From Agapetus fuscipes (Eukaryota > Arthropoda > Insecta > Trichoptera > Glossosomatidae), in the NCBI GenBank assembly GCA_951799405.1, contig OX637333.1:28168785-28232784 (forward strand): DNA of 64,000 bases, in the 5' to 3' direction. Positions 55,250 to 64,000 of this stretch are shown one piece after another (the first letter of the stretch is position 1; the number at the start of each line of letters is the position of its first letter). The notes beneath the pieces were generated by a model. The model saw only the letters and a program-made list of their open reading frames with translations, searched no databases and had not been told where the DNA came from. The position numbers and the translations under genes were made by a program.

Positions 55250-55325
55250 TCATTGGTCAATACGGTAATCTCGACAAGCGTGTTTGAAATAAGACAACGC
55301 AGGTTCGATTCCCGTCGGGCCCTTG
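55250..55325 (+). repeat. tRNA-like remnant
   Basis: GCAGGTTCGATTCCCGTCGG carries a good B box, but the upstream part does not fold as a convincing cloverleaf. Most likely an old SINE head. 54642-55249 has nothing else recognised; the 97-codon frame at 54953-55246 has no visible domain. Confidence 0.4.
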
Positions 55326-55449
55326 ATAGTAAATTTGACCATGTTTCAACAGATGCCATTGGGTCATTTTTAATTAATAATTCATTAAAATAAAATAATG
55401 AATTATTTAAAAATTAAGGGTTACAAATTAATGATTATTATTTCCAAAA

Positions 55450-55805
55450 TCTAAATCTAAGTTGCAAAGATATATATCATTTGAGATTCATATTCAATGC
55501 ATTTCCATAAGCAGACATGTATCAATCAGTTCGCGCTAACACATGCCGCATGTGGGCCTACAATATAAAAACCCAATCTCAAATGAACAAAAGCCCTGCA
55601 ACTTTTGGCGACCTTTCCTGAAACAAGGGTGACAATGGCAAAATGAACCATTTTTTAGAATATGGGTGGTTAGCCTCATACCAACTTATAAGTCAAAGGA
55701 TAAATTATTGATAATGAATTATTATTTAATGAAGTTAATACCTGTACCTGGCCAGGCAAATAGAGGTTGGTGAATTGCGTTGTGCACAAATTTGTTTTAT
55801 AAAAA
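55450..55805 (-). repeat. Family A and family D copies
   Basis: Family A 55450-55698 (ATCTAAGTTGCAAAGATATA to ACTTATAAGTCAAAGGA); family D 55732-55797 (GGCCAGGCAAATAGAGGTTG). 55806-56590 has nothing recognised. Confidence 0.8.
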
Positions 55806-56602
55806 AAAAAAAAAAGTAATAGGACTGCATTATTTACTAGATCTTACATAGAGTTGACAACCAATGTCCAAGGTCAAGACATTGCAAGTATGGGTTAGTT
55901 TAAAATACACAAATATGTCTGTTTTTTGTAAATAAATTTGAAAATATAAATATTTTACTGAGTATTACTAAATAATATTATTTTTGTTATCAGCCCTGAC
56001 ATAAATCTGTTTTATCTGGCAGCAGCCTACTAGGAAAATAATATGTAATTCAAATATTATTCTTACTTCTAAATTCAAATGCTAACAAGGCATAAGATGA
56101 AGTCAAACAATATTAAATGCACACCAAACAAAAATGATTTAAAACTGGTAGGTATAAATTTACACAGCATAGTAAGGTAGGTATTTTTTATGTAGTTTTG
56201 AGTGCACATAGGAAACACTTGTAAATGTTTAACTGAACAGCCATAAACAATAATTTTATGAACTCTTCTTGTCATAAAATATTATCCTTTATTATATTGC
56301 CCTTCGTCGTCGTCTTTCGTCGTCGAGTTTCGATTTTCAAAACCAATGCCATCACAGCAGATGAAACACATTCATGACCTATGGAAAATTAATTTTTGTA
56401 TATATGCTGCAATGCCGCGAGCTTACGCGTGTGTGTTTACAAATGTATGAAAACTTTTAGCTAAAAATCTGTTTGTTCATACTGAAAATGTATGGAACAA
56501 TATTGACATCTAGCGGCAAAACGTGAAAGTTTTTTTTACATTTTCTTTTATTTCATGCAAACTAAAAAAAAAAAAAAGCCAAATAAAAATGGATTTCAAT
56601 CT

Positions 56603-58230
56603 GTAATCTAAGTTGCAAAGATATATAACATTTGAGATTCATATTACATGCATTCTTACAAGCAGACATGTATAAGTTCTAATCTAATCTAATCTAAGCT
56701 GCAAAGATATATATCATTTAAGATTTATATTAAATGCATTCCCACAAGCAGATATGTATAAGTTCCCGCTTACATATGCTGCATGTGTACTTACAACATA
56801 ACAGCCCATTCCAAATGAACATAAGCCCTGCAACTCTTGCCAACCTTCCCTGAAACAAAGGTGAATTTGCAAAGTAAACTATTTTTTAAAGTATGGGTGG
56901 TCAGCCTCATACCAACCTATAAGTCAAGAAAATTATTTTGTGTATTTCTTTACATAATCTAAGTTGCAAAGATACATACCATTAAAGATTCATATTAAAT
57001 GCATTTCCACACGCAGACAGGTACAAGTTCACGCTTACAAATGCCCAATGTGGACTTGCAAAATAATAAAAAAAAAAAAAAACTCAAATGAACATAAGCC
57101 CTGCAACTCTTGCCGACTTTTCCTCAAACAGAGATAAAATTTGCATTGTGAACCATTGCTTACAGTGTGGGTGGTCAGCCACATACTAACCTTTTAGTCA
57201 AGGAAATTATTTTGTTTAGTTCTATAATCTAAGTTGCAAAGATACATACCATTTGAGATTCATATTAAATGCATTCCCACAAGCAGACAGGTATAAGTTC
57301 GCGCTTACAAATGCCCCATGTGGATTTACAAAATAAAAAACTAATCTCAAATGAACATAAGCCCTGCAACTCTTACCGACTTTTCCTCAAACCGAGATAA
57401 AATTTTCATGGTAAACCATTCTTACAGTATGGGTGGTCAGCCACATACTAACCTATAAGTCAAGGAAATTATTTTGTTAAGTTCTATAATCTAAGTTGCA
57501 AAGATACATACCATTTGAGATTCATATTAAATGCATTCCCACAAGCAGACAGGTATAAGTTCGCGCTTACAAATGCCCCATGTGGACTTACAAAATAAAA
57601 AACTAATCTCAAATGAACATAAGCCCTGCAACTCTTGCCGACTTTTCCTCAAACAGAGATAAAATTTGCATTGTGAACCATTGCTTACAGTATGGGTGGT
57701 CAGCCACATACTAACCTTTTAGTCAAGGAAATTATTTTGTTTAGTTCTATAATCTAAGTTGCAAAGATACAAACCATTTGAGATTCATATTAAATGCATT
57801 CCCACAAGCAGACAGGTATAAGTTCGCGCTTACAAATGCCCCATGTGGATTTACAAAATAAAAAACTAATCTCAAATGAACATAAGCCCTGCAACTCTTA
57901 CCGACTTTTCCTCAAACCGAGATAAAATTTTCATGGTAAACCATTCTTACAGTATGGGTGGTCAGCCACATACTAACCTATAAGTCAAGGAAATTATTTT
58001 GTTAAGTTCTATAATCTAAGTTGCAAAGATACATACCAATCGCGATTCATATTAAATGCATTACCACAAGCAGACAGGTATAAGTTCGCGCTTACAAATG
58101 CCCCATGTGGATTTACAAAATAAAAAACTAATCTCAAATGAATATAAGCCCTGCAACTCTTGCCAATCTTCCCTGAAACACAGCTGAAATCTGCAAAGTG
58201 AACCATTTTTTAAACTATGGGTGGTCGATT
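56603..58230 (-). repeat. Tandem array of family A (six full units plus a tail)
   Basis: A partial tail (56603-56680) and a full unit (56681-56932) precede five head-to-tail units starting AATCTAAGTTGC at 56956, 57236, 57488, 57751 and 58013. Units 1 and 3 share TTGCATTGTGAACCATTGC; units 2 and 4 share TTTCATGGTAAACCATTC, giving an ABAB order. Confidence 0.95.
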
Positions 58231-58366
58231 TTCTTTTACAAAGGATGCATGTTTTTATTTTACATGTTTTCCGAATTTTAACGCGAGGAAACTATGCGCA
58301 ATATACACATTCACCAAATGTTAAGGGGTTGGGCTGCGTAGCAGCCAGGGGCAACGCCCCTAGTAT
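58231..58366 (+). mobile_element. Helitron/Helentron-like 3' terminus
   Basis: Two adjacent perfect hairpins: GGCTGCGTAGCAGCC (58332-58346) and GGGGCAACGCCCC (58348-58360), immediately followed by TAGTA, so CTAG sits at 58360-58363. A GC-rich hairpin just before CTRR is the diagnostic 3' end of Helitron-type elements. No 5' end was identified. Confidence 0.7.
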
Positions 58367-58624
58367 TGTTTTAAGGAGTTTATAAAAAAAACCTTTCTTT
58401 GACTAAGTTAGGTATTTACACAGAATAGATAATATAGTTTTGAAGCCCTGGAGCTAAAAGATAAAACATATATATTTATAATGACAATAAGCATTTTATG
58501 ACATTATACTTAAAATCCCATTTTCAATTCTATTATAACTAAGTAATTAACAAAATGTTTAATAAAATCAAATCAAATCATTACAAACAGTTATCTCAAA
58601 GAAACATAATAATATTCATTTTGT

Positions 58625-58735
58625 TTTAAGAAATCCTGAAGTGGAGACCCCCTAGATTTCTAGAATCTAGAGGTCTATGCCACTTGTTGTAGTGCCGCAG
58701 AGGTGTTAGTGATGTGAGGATGTGACCATTGACGT
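58625..58735 (-). mobile_element. Family K retroposon, solo copy
   Basis: TTTTAAGAAATCCTGAAGTG, CTAGATTTCTAGAATCTAGA, GTAGTGCCGCAGAGGTGTTA. No B or 5S partner here. 58367-58624 has nothing recognised. Confidence 0.8.
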
Positions 58736-58736
58736 A

Positions 58737-58975
58737 CTGTACCCTGAGTTCGAGTTGGAAAACTTGAGTAAAGTTAAGTTTACGGAAAGATTGATTTTCC
58801 GCAAAATCTGCCGTTTTTGTTTCTTACACTTTATGGTCTCTAAGCAAAAGAGGTACAGTGATGAAGAAAATCAAGTTTAAACAAACAAAAACTGCAGATT
58901 TTGGGGAAAACCACTCTTTACTACTTTCCGTAAACTTTACTTTACTCAAGTTTCACAACTCGTACTCAGGGTCCT
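58737..58975. mobile_element. Palindromic MITE P2, diverged copy
   Basis: CTGTACCCTGAGTTCGAGTT ... CAACTCGTACTCAGGGTCCTG. More changes than the other two copies. Confidence 0.9.
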
Positions 58976-59624
58976 GATCCTTTGTATAGCAGGGTTGTTA
59001 GCTGCGTAGTATTGTGTTGTGTGCTGTGTTTTGAGACACTCAAAGGAAGTGGTGATTGATATTGGTTTTTAATAGGACAAGATTAAATTGGGTGAGGAAC
59101 ACAGATACCGGTAACTCGTTCCATAAGCGGGCAGTTTGGCAATGGAATGAGTCGTGAAAACACCAAGTTCTCATAGTTTTGATGTCGACTGCAAATGGAT
59201 GGATGTGAGCCGTTCTACGAGTTGTCCTTGTTTGTCTTACGGTTTACAATAAGCTCTATACAGATTCTAAACACAAAAAAGTGTTCCGTCACACAGCCGG
59301 ATTGCTAAGGAGTAAGGACAAGACAAACAAATATTTTTTGTTGGTTTCTAAGCATTCTATTTAGTCACAATCGTGTATCTGTGACTCATTTGCCCACTGA
59401 AAAATCAATAAAATTTCAAACTGTGTGACAAACTCCATTGATAATGAAATTGTTACATTCAATATGTAAAAAAAATTACAAGTCTCAAGGGTACAATATG
59501 TAAGACTCCAATATAAAAACAGACACTTTTGTCTAACACAAAATACTAATGAGGTCGAGCACTTTTAAATTTAGATTATTTTTTTCCTTGTATGGGATTG
59601 CTGTCATTAGAAACTAATCTACTC

Positions 59625-59872
59625 TACTCTAAGTTGCAAAGATATATAATATTGGGGATTCACATTGTATGCATTCTCACAAGCAGACACATATATAAGT
59701 TAGCGCTTGCACATGCCGCATGTGAACCAACAATATAAGAACCCAAATCTCAAATGAACATACACCCTGCTACTCTCGCCGACCTTCCCTGTAACAGGGG
59801 TGACATTGGCGTGAAGTGAACATTTTTTACTGTATGGGAGGTCAGCCTCCTGCCAACCTATAAGTTAATGGA
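59625..59872 (-). repeat. Family A repeat, full length
   Basis: CTACTCTACTCTAAGTTGCA tail (a diverged tail motif), CACAAGCAGACACATATATA, TCCTGCCAACCTATAAG head. 58976-59624 has no gene; 59285-59410 resembles 35075-35190. Confidence 0.85.
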
Positions 59873-60199
59873 TTAGGGTGACAAAACAATATTATTAATT
59901 TTCTGGCCACTAGACATTTGACTAGAATAGATTCTAGAACCTCTGTATTGTGCAACAGTATGCTACTTACTATTATTACACAATATAGTTGATGTCATCT
60001 TCTAGGTAAATAGTAATAATCTACCTATTTAGAAGCTGCACTTTAATTTTCCATTAACTGCTTATTAGGAATCTATTACATTGTATGGCTATTCAAATGA
60101 ATGGAACAATATTCAACATACCTAATTGTTTAAAAATGGAATAAAAAAACTAGTATTTAGTTATTTCGTTTTGTTGTACCTGCAGTAAATTTAACAGAA

Positions 60200-60400
60200 A
60201 TTGTGTTAGGGGTGGACAGAACCTCTGCAGAATTGCCTCCATTTTTTCCTATCCCTCTTTCAATCCCTTCACATCCTCAACCTTTTCCATACACTTCCTT
60301 CTTTAAATCGCATTCTTTTACAATTTCACCAATCTGACCAAGCCATACTTTTTTAGGTGTTCTCTATCATTTTACATTTTTAGAAGTCTGTCATCATTTA
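60200..60400 (-). pseudogene. LINE group G fragment
   Basis: GGGGTGGACAGAACCTCTGC, CTTTTCCATACACTTCCTTC, GACCAAGCCATACTTTTTTA are diverged antisense LINE G. Nothing is recognised at 59873-60199 or 60401-60879; the 109-codon Phe-rich frame overlapping the second part is not convincing. Confidence 0.7.
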
Positions 60401-60879
60401 ACCCAAACCAAAAAAAAAAACAAAAATGGAGTTAGACACATTTTCAATTCTAAAACGCATTTAAAAGAGGAACATTGAAATTTAGTTTTTTTTAACATAC
60501 TCGTTTTATTACTATCCATTATAAGTAGTTCCTTGTCAATAACAATAAATATACCTATTAAAAAAATATACAAGCATATTATAATCATTATTAAGTCTAG
60601 ATCAAAAATCCTGTTTGACGAAATGTCATTGAGACAAGCTGTGGGAGGTTTTGGTCCAAGTTTAGCTATAGAAAAGATAAAAAAGAAATACAGGAAGTAA
60701 AAAAAAAATAGTCCAACATTCATTCACCCACTACGCCATGAGCTATGTTCTATTTGCAATAGTGCCATTCTCCTACTAAGGTAACATGCACATAGGCGGT
60801 GAGAGAAAAAAGAACGAAGCTATTGGATTTAGTACATTTTTTTGTGTATGCTTGTGTGTTAATTTTAAATTTTACTTAC

Positions 60880-60953
60880 AGTGCAAGGTCCCATGAGATA
60901 ACTCCAAAAATATGACACCCAGTGATTTTTTCTCGTACAATTTCAGCACTCAT
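60880..60953 (-). CDS. Candidate short first coding exon of a divergent gene
   Basis: On the minus strand an ATG at 60953-60951 opens 24 codons (begins MSAEIVREKITG, ends GVISWDLA) and stops at ACT|GTAAGT, a strong donor (60879-60874), in phase 2. The donor and the CpG-richer DNA behind it are the only support; the protein is not recognised, upstream ATGs exist, and no acceptor exon was identified in the window. Confidence 0.3.
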
Positions 60954-61601
60954 ATATTGCGTAGATTTGACGACATGACGCGCACCTCAGACACTTCCCG
61001 CGCTCGCCGTCTGACATTTTTTGTGTTTGTAAAGCTCAGAATGAGAAAACCATCGCTGCACTAGTGTGAATTTATTATCACTCGTATTTAGACCGTGAAC
61101 AGCACGAAATTTTTTCTAGCATGACGTACGGCGCATCTGACAGAACCGCCCCCGACGAAACAACGCCGACAACTGCGGAAAAATAAAATCACAAACCAGG
61201 CCTACCAACACATATGTGTCATAACATTTTGTCGGGAGGGGATCTCTAAATAAAAGTTAAATTTAAATATTTGTATGATAAATTAAAAAGATTAATTTCA
61301 CAGTTATGTACCTATATTAATCAAAATTTACTATAGGTACTACCATTGAGGTACTACAATACAAAAGATTTTTTGTGTAGGTACCAACTGTCGGAAATCA
61401 CAACAGCAAAAACAAAAACATTTTGAAGTAACCAAAACAAACGCGAAAAAATGTTTCTGGTTGTCATTTAGTTTATTTTATGGTTATTTATTTTTTTACG
61501 TTTATTGCCTATGTCATGTTAAATTGATTATTGAAATATGTGAATAACAGTGTTGATCATCTATTTTTAATCGTTTCTGATACCTGTAAAAATCCAAAAC
61601 A
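60954..61601. promoter_or_regulatory. Possible bidirectional promoter region
   Basis: 60960-61200 is richer in CG dinucleotides (TGACGCGCACCTCAGAC, CCCGCGCTCGCCGTCTGAC, GACGTACGGCGC, CCCCGACGAAACAACGCCGA) than the surrounding AT-rich DNA and is free of recognised repeats. It lies upstream of 61602 and of the candidate exon. No core promoter element can be fixed. Confidence 0.35.
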
Positions 61602-61808
61602 ATGGAGAAGACCGCGATGACCTACGCGACTGAAGCGTTGATGTCATCGAAGAAACAATTTGATCGCCTTGCAGTTGAATACGAAACAGAAAACCATATT
61701 CTTTTGGGATCCATCGTATTTGAAGTGTGTCATGAAATTCAAAAGTTTGTTCAAGCGAATGAATCAAACCTCAGCGACCATCATTTTCTGTTTCGCAATA
61801 TTTCCTTG
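61602..61808 (+). CDS. Exon 1 of unrecognised SIM/NLS protein
   Basis: Encodes residues 1-69. The start ATG has a good insect context (CAAAACAATGG) and is preceded by an in-frame TAA at 61587-61589. The exon ends TTTCCTTG|GTAAAC, a usable donor, exactly between codons. The peptide is mixed helical (KKQFDRLAVEYETENHILLG; VFEVCHEIQKFVQ) with no signal peptide or membrane segment. No family is recognised. The alternative, reading on to the TAA at 61839-61841, would give only 79 residues and is less likely given the perfect phase match to exon 2. Confidence 0.75.
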
Positions 61809-62899
61809 GTAAACTTAGGTATACACTATTTTATCGGATAAGATCGTAAATTAAAATCGGGAAATTATTCTTCACAACATATCACTGTTCACAAGATACA
61901 AATTTCGATGAAAAATCGTCATGCCCCTCTTATGAATAAAAACTTTTTATGTGGTTTGACATTGACCCAACAAACTTACAAAATAAGACCCAAACTTTAA
62001 ATAAACAAAAATCCTGCAAATATTGTCGGCTTCCCCGAAACAGGGATATCCTTGGCAAAAGTGAACTAATTTGCACAGTAAGGGTGGTCAGCATCAAACT
62101 GAAAAATAAAAATATATTATATCCTTAATCTAAGTTGCAAATATATATTACATTTGAGACTCATATTAAATGCATTGCCACAAGCAGACACGTATAAGTT
62201 TGCGCTTACACATGCTGCATGTGGGCCCACAAAATAAAAGCTTAAATCTCAAATGAACATGAACCCTGCAACTCTTAAAGACCTTCCCTGAAACAGGAGG
62301 GACATTCGCAGAGTGAACCAATTTTTTACAGTAAGAGACATACAGATCCTTGACTGATAGGTTGGTACGAGGCTGACCACCCGTGCTGTAAAAATCGGTT
62401 CACTTTTGCCAATGCCACCCCGGTTCAGGGAACGGCGGCAGGAGTTGCAAGGTTTATGTCCATGTGAGGTTTTCTTTATTTGTATGCACACATGCAGAAT
62501 GTGTAGGCGCGAACCTACATGTGCCTGTCTGTAGGCATGCATTTCATATGAGCCTTAAATGTTAACATATCCTTGCAGCTTAGATTATAGATTATAGATA
62601 GATGAGCGGTCAGCGTCATACCAACCTATAAGTCAAGGAACTCATTAACATAATTCCTATCAACCTAGCCAGGTGACGCAACAACCTTTTTCTACATTAA
62701 AATAAAAATTGCTTTGTTTTAATTCAAATAAGTTTATTTTTGTACACGACCAGTTTCGAGAGAAGCAGTACCTCCCATCTTCAGGTGTAAATAGAAACTA
62801 ACACAGACCTTTTTCTAAGCAGACCTTTTACTAAAACCTTTTTCTAAATTAATCTGTGTGGAGCTAATACAACTAATATTATTTGTTTCTTTTTTTTAG
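61809..62899 (+). other. Intron filled with family A repeats
   Basis: GTAAAC donor and CTTTTTTTTAG acceptor. Contains antisense family A copies (61935-62098; 62128-62340), a sense copy (62345-62597), a further antisense head (62598-62640), and 62720-62830 with CGACCAGTTTCGAGAGAAGC and CCCATCTTCAGG. Confidence 0.75.
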
Positions 62900-63388
62900 A
62901 TTTGTGGAAATTGGAAAGAAAAGCATCAACTATTTCATATATTGGAGAAATGTTGCCATGCCATATCGCTGCAGCAGGAAGACAACATGTCTGTAAAACA
63001 GAAAGCAAACAGCCACTATCATTTAAACAAGAAATCCAGTGGTTATTTGGCGACACTTCCTGATGATCGTTACCGCAATAAAACAGACAATCAACATTTG
63101 ATAACGATATCGTCAGATGAGGAGGATGATATTATACCATTCAAACGTATAAAACTTGATTGCAAGGCATCTGATAGCGTTGTATCCAGATCCGTCTGGA
63201 TTCGAAGATTATCAAAGTGTCGAGATGTTGTGAATGAGTTGCTGCGTTTGATTTGCCACAAAATAGATAACGCAAGTGGGCACACATCAAAGCCTAGTGA
63301 TTGTGTGTGTATGGGACTGTGGTTGTGCATAGAGATTGGAATTTATGAGTTACAATCTGAGGAATTTGTGGAAAAGTCTAATTCTGAG
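62900..63388 (+). CDS. Exon 2 of unrecognised SIM/NLS protein
   Basis: Joins exon 1 in phase 0 and carries residues 70-232. Features: a Cys/His-containing helical start (GNWKEKHQLFHILEKCCHAI), a basic middle, LITISSDEEDD at 136-146 (hydrophobic core plus acidic Ser/Asp/Glu run, the classic SUMO-interaction motif), PFKRIKLD at 149-156 (close to the Myc-type nuclear signal), then an amphipathic Leu-rich stretch (CRDVVNELLRLICHKI) and a Cys/Trp-rich segment (CVCMGLWLCIEIGIYEL). A nuclear, SUMO-linked role is an inference. The end is ambiguous: GAG|GTATAA reads either as a splice donor or as Val plus a TAA stop at 63392-63394. Confidence 0.75.
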
Positions 63389-63399
63389 GTATAATAATA

Positions 63400-63642
63400 A
63401 TCTATAATCTGAGTTGCAAGGATATATTCATTTAAAGCTCTCAAATGTATGCCCACAAACAAACACGTGTAGTTCGCGCTTACAAATGCTAAATGGGTAC
63501 TTACAAATAAAATCCAAACCTCAAATGAACATAAGCCCTACAACTTTTGCTGTTCTTCCCTGACACAGGGGTGACATAGGCAAAGTGAACCATTTTTTAC
63601 AGTATTGGTGGTCAGCCTCATACCAACCTATAAGTCAAGGAA
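63400..63642 (-). repeat. Family A repeat just 3' of exon 2
   Basis: AATCTGAGTTGCAAGGATAT to ACCAACCTATAAGTCAAGGA. It lies within a dozen bases of the exon end, either in an intron or at the very 3' end of the transcript. Confidence 0.9.
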
Positions 63643-63669
63643 TTGGCAGTAAATTAGTATAATGATTGC

Positions 63670-63900
63670 ATTTCAGTCAGATAGTAACTGTATCTCTGTC
63701 GCCATTCCGCTAGGGGTGGCCAGAGCCTCTGCAGAGCTGCCTCCATTTTTCCTACCCTTGCATACGGGTATCGCCGTCGAAATTTGTACCTTCTGTCTTG
63801 TGCGTGTGTCGCCTAATGATTTTCAGTTTTGCGACCCCTTTGGGGATAACGCGGCAAGAAGTTACACTATATGTGTAGCTAAGTTGCGTTTTTTTTTTTT
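63670..63900. repeat. LINE G terminus and SINE C 3' end
   Basis: Antisense LINE G end 63670-63760 (CGCCATTCCGCTAGGGGTGG, CAGAGCCTCTGCAGAGCTGC); SINE C sense end 63820-63895 (GGGGATAACGCGGCAAGAAG, TTACACTATATGTGTAGCTA). After 63900 nothing is recognised before the window ends, apart from a possible family A start (GTGTTTGTGGGCATGCAT). Confidence 0.75.
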
Positions 63901-64000
63901 TGCGTAGGTACCTATACTCATTTCGCTTTCACTCGTAGTCCATGTCTCACTTCCGTACATCAATTTTGGTAACAATATGCGTGTTTGTGGGCATGCATGT

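Noticed and set aside
56956..58230. CRISPR-like array
   Set aside because: Units are contiguous ~250-280 bp tandem repeats without spacers in eukaryotic DNA.
60394..60723. 109-codon Phe-rich membrane protein
   Set aside because: Composition follows poly(A)/poly(T) runs and it overlaps LINE G sequence; no conserved pattern.

Overview
The window looks like nuclear DNA from an arthropod, most likely an insect. It is AT-rich and intron-bearing, has very few genes, and is saturated with short transposable elements. Interstitial CCTAA blocks match the insect TTAGG telomere unit, and the tRNA-derived SINEs and repeat types would suit Lepidoptera or a related order. The order is an inference, since no diagnostic gene is present.

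Only two genes are supported. A single-coding-exon beta-1,3-galactosyltransferase (GT31) lies on the minus strand at 3387-4511, with a 3' splice acceptor in its 5' UTR. At the right end, 61602-63388 on the plus strand, is a two-exon gene (phase-0 join) for an unrecognised protein with a SUMO-interaction-like motif and a Myc-type nuclear localisation signal; it may continue beyond the window. A possible short first exon of a divergent minus-strand gene (60880-60953) faces it across a CpG-richer stretch.

Almost everything else is repeats. Family A is a dispersed ~250-bp repeat with about 40 copies or fragments and a GATTA/TAGAT-rich tail; its class is unresolved. Family B is a tRNA-derived SINE with head ACCGGTCCGTAGTCCAGTGG and an ATT/ATA tail. 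Family C is a second tRNA-derived SINE with head GTCCGGTCGATAGCTCAG. Family K is a poly(A)-tailed retroposon, once joined to antisense 5S rRNA. Family F and the L, H, P1 and P2 elements are inverted-repeat (MITE-like) elements. There are also decayed LINE 3' ends, a Helitron-like 3' end, and mini- and microsatellites. No intact transposon protein gene was seen.

Region by region: 1-3380 holds repeats and a LINE scrap; 3387-4560 the GT31 gene; 4.6-23.3 kb is a dense mixture of A, B and C copies, MITEs and LINE ends, many nested; 23.3-27.6 kb is AT-rich with almost nothing recognisable; 27.7-34.1 kb has more MITEs and a 15-bp minisatellite; 34.2-47.7 kb is dominated by a large near-identical inverted duplication (arms 34181-37309 and 43517-47726) around a 6.2-kb repeat-filled spacer; 47.7-56.6 kb is MITE-rich with several exact target-site duplications; 56.6-58.4 kb is a tandem array of family A ending near a Helitron-type hairpin; 60.9-64 kb is the right-hand gene with repeats in its intron and 3' flank.

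The two genes show no functional link. The main value of the window is its transposon record: empty and filled sites, nested insertions and target duplications allow several families to be bounded and relatively dated by eye.
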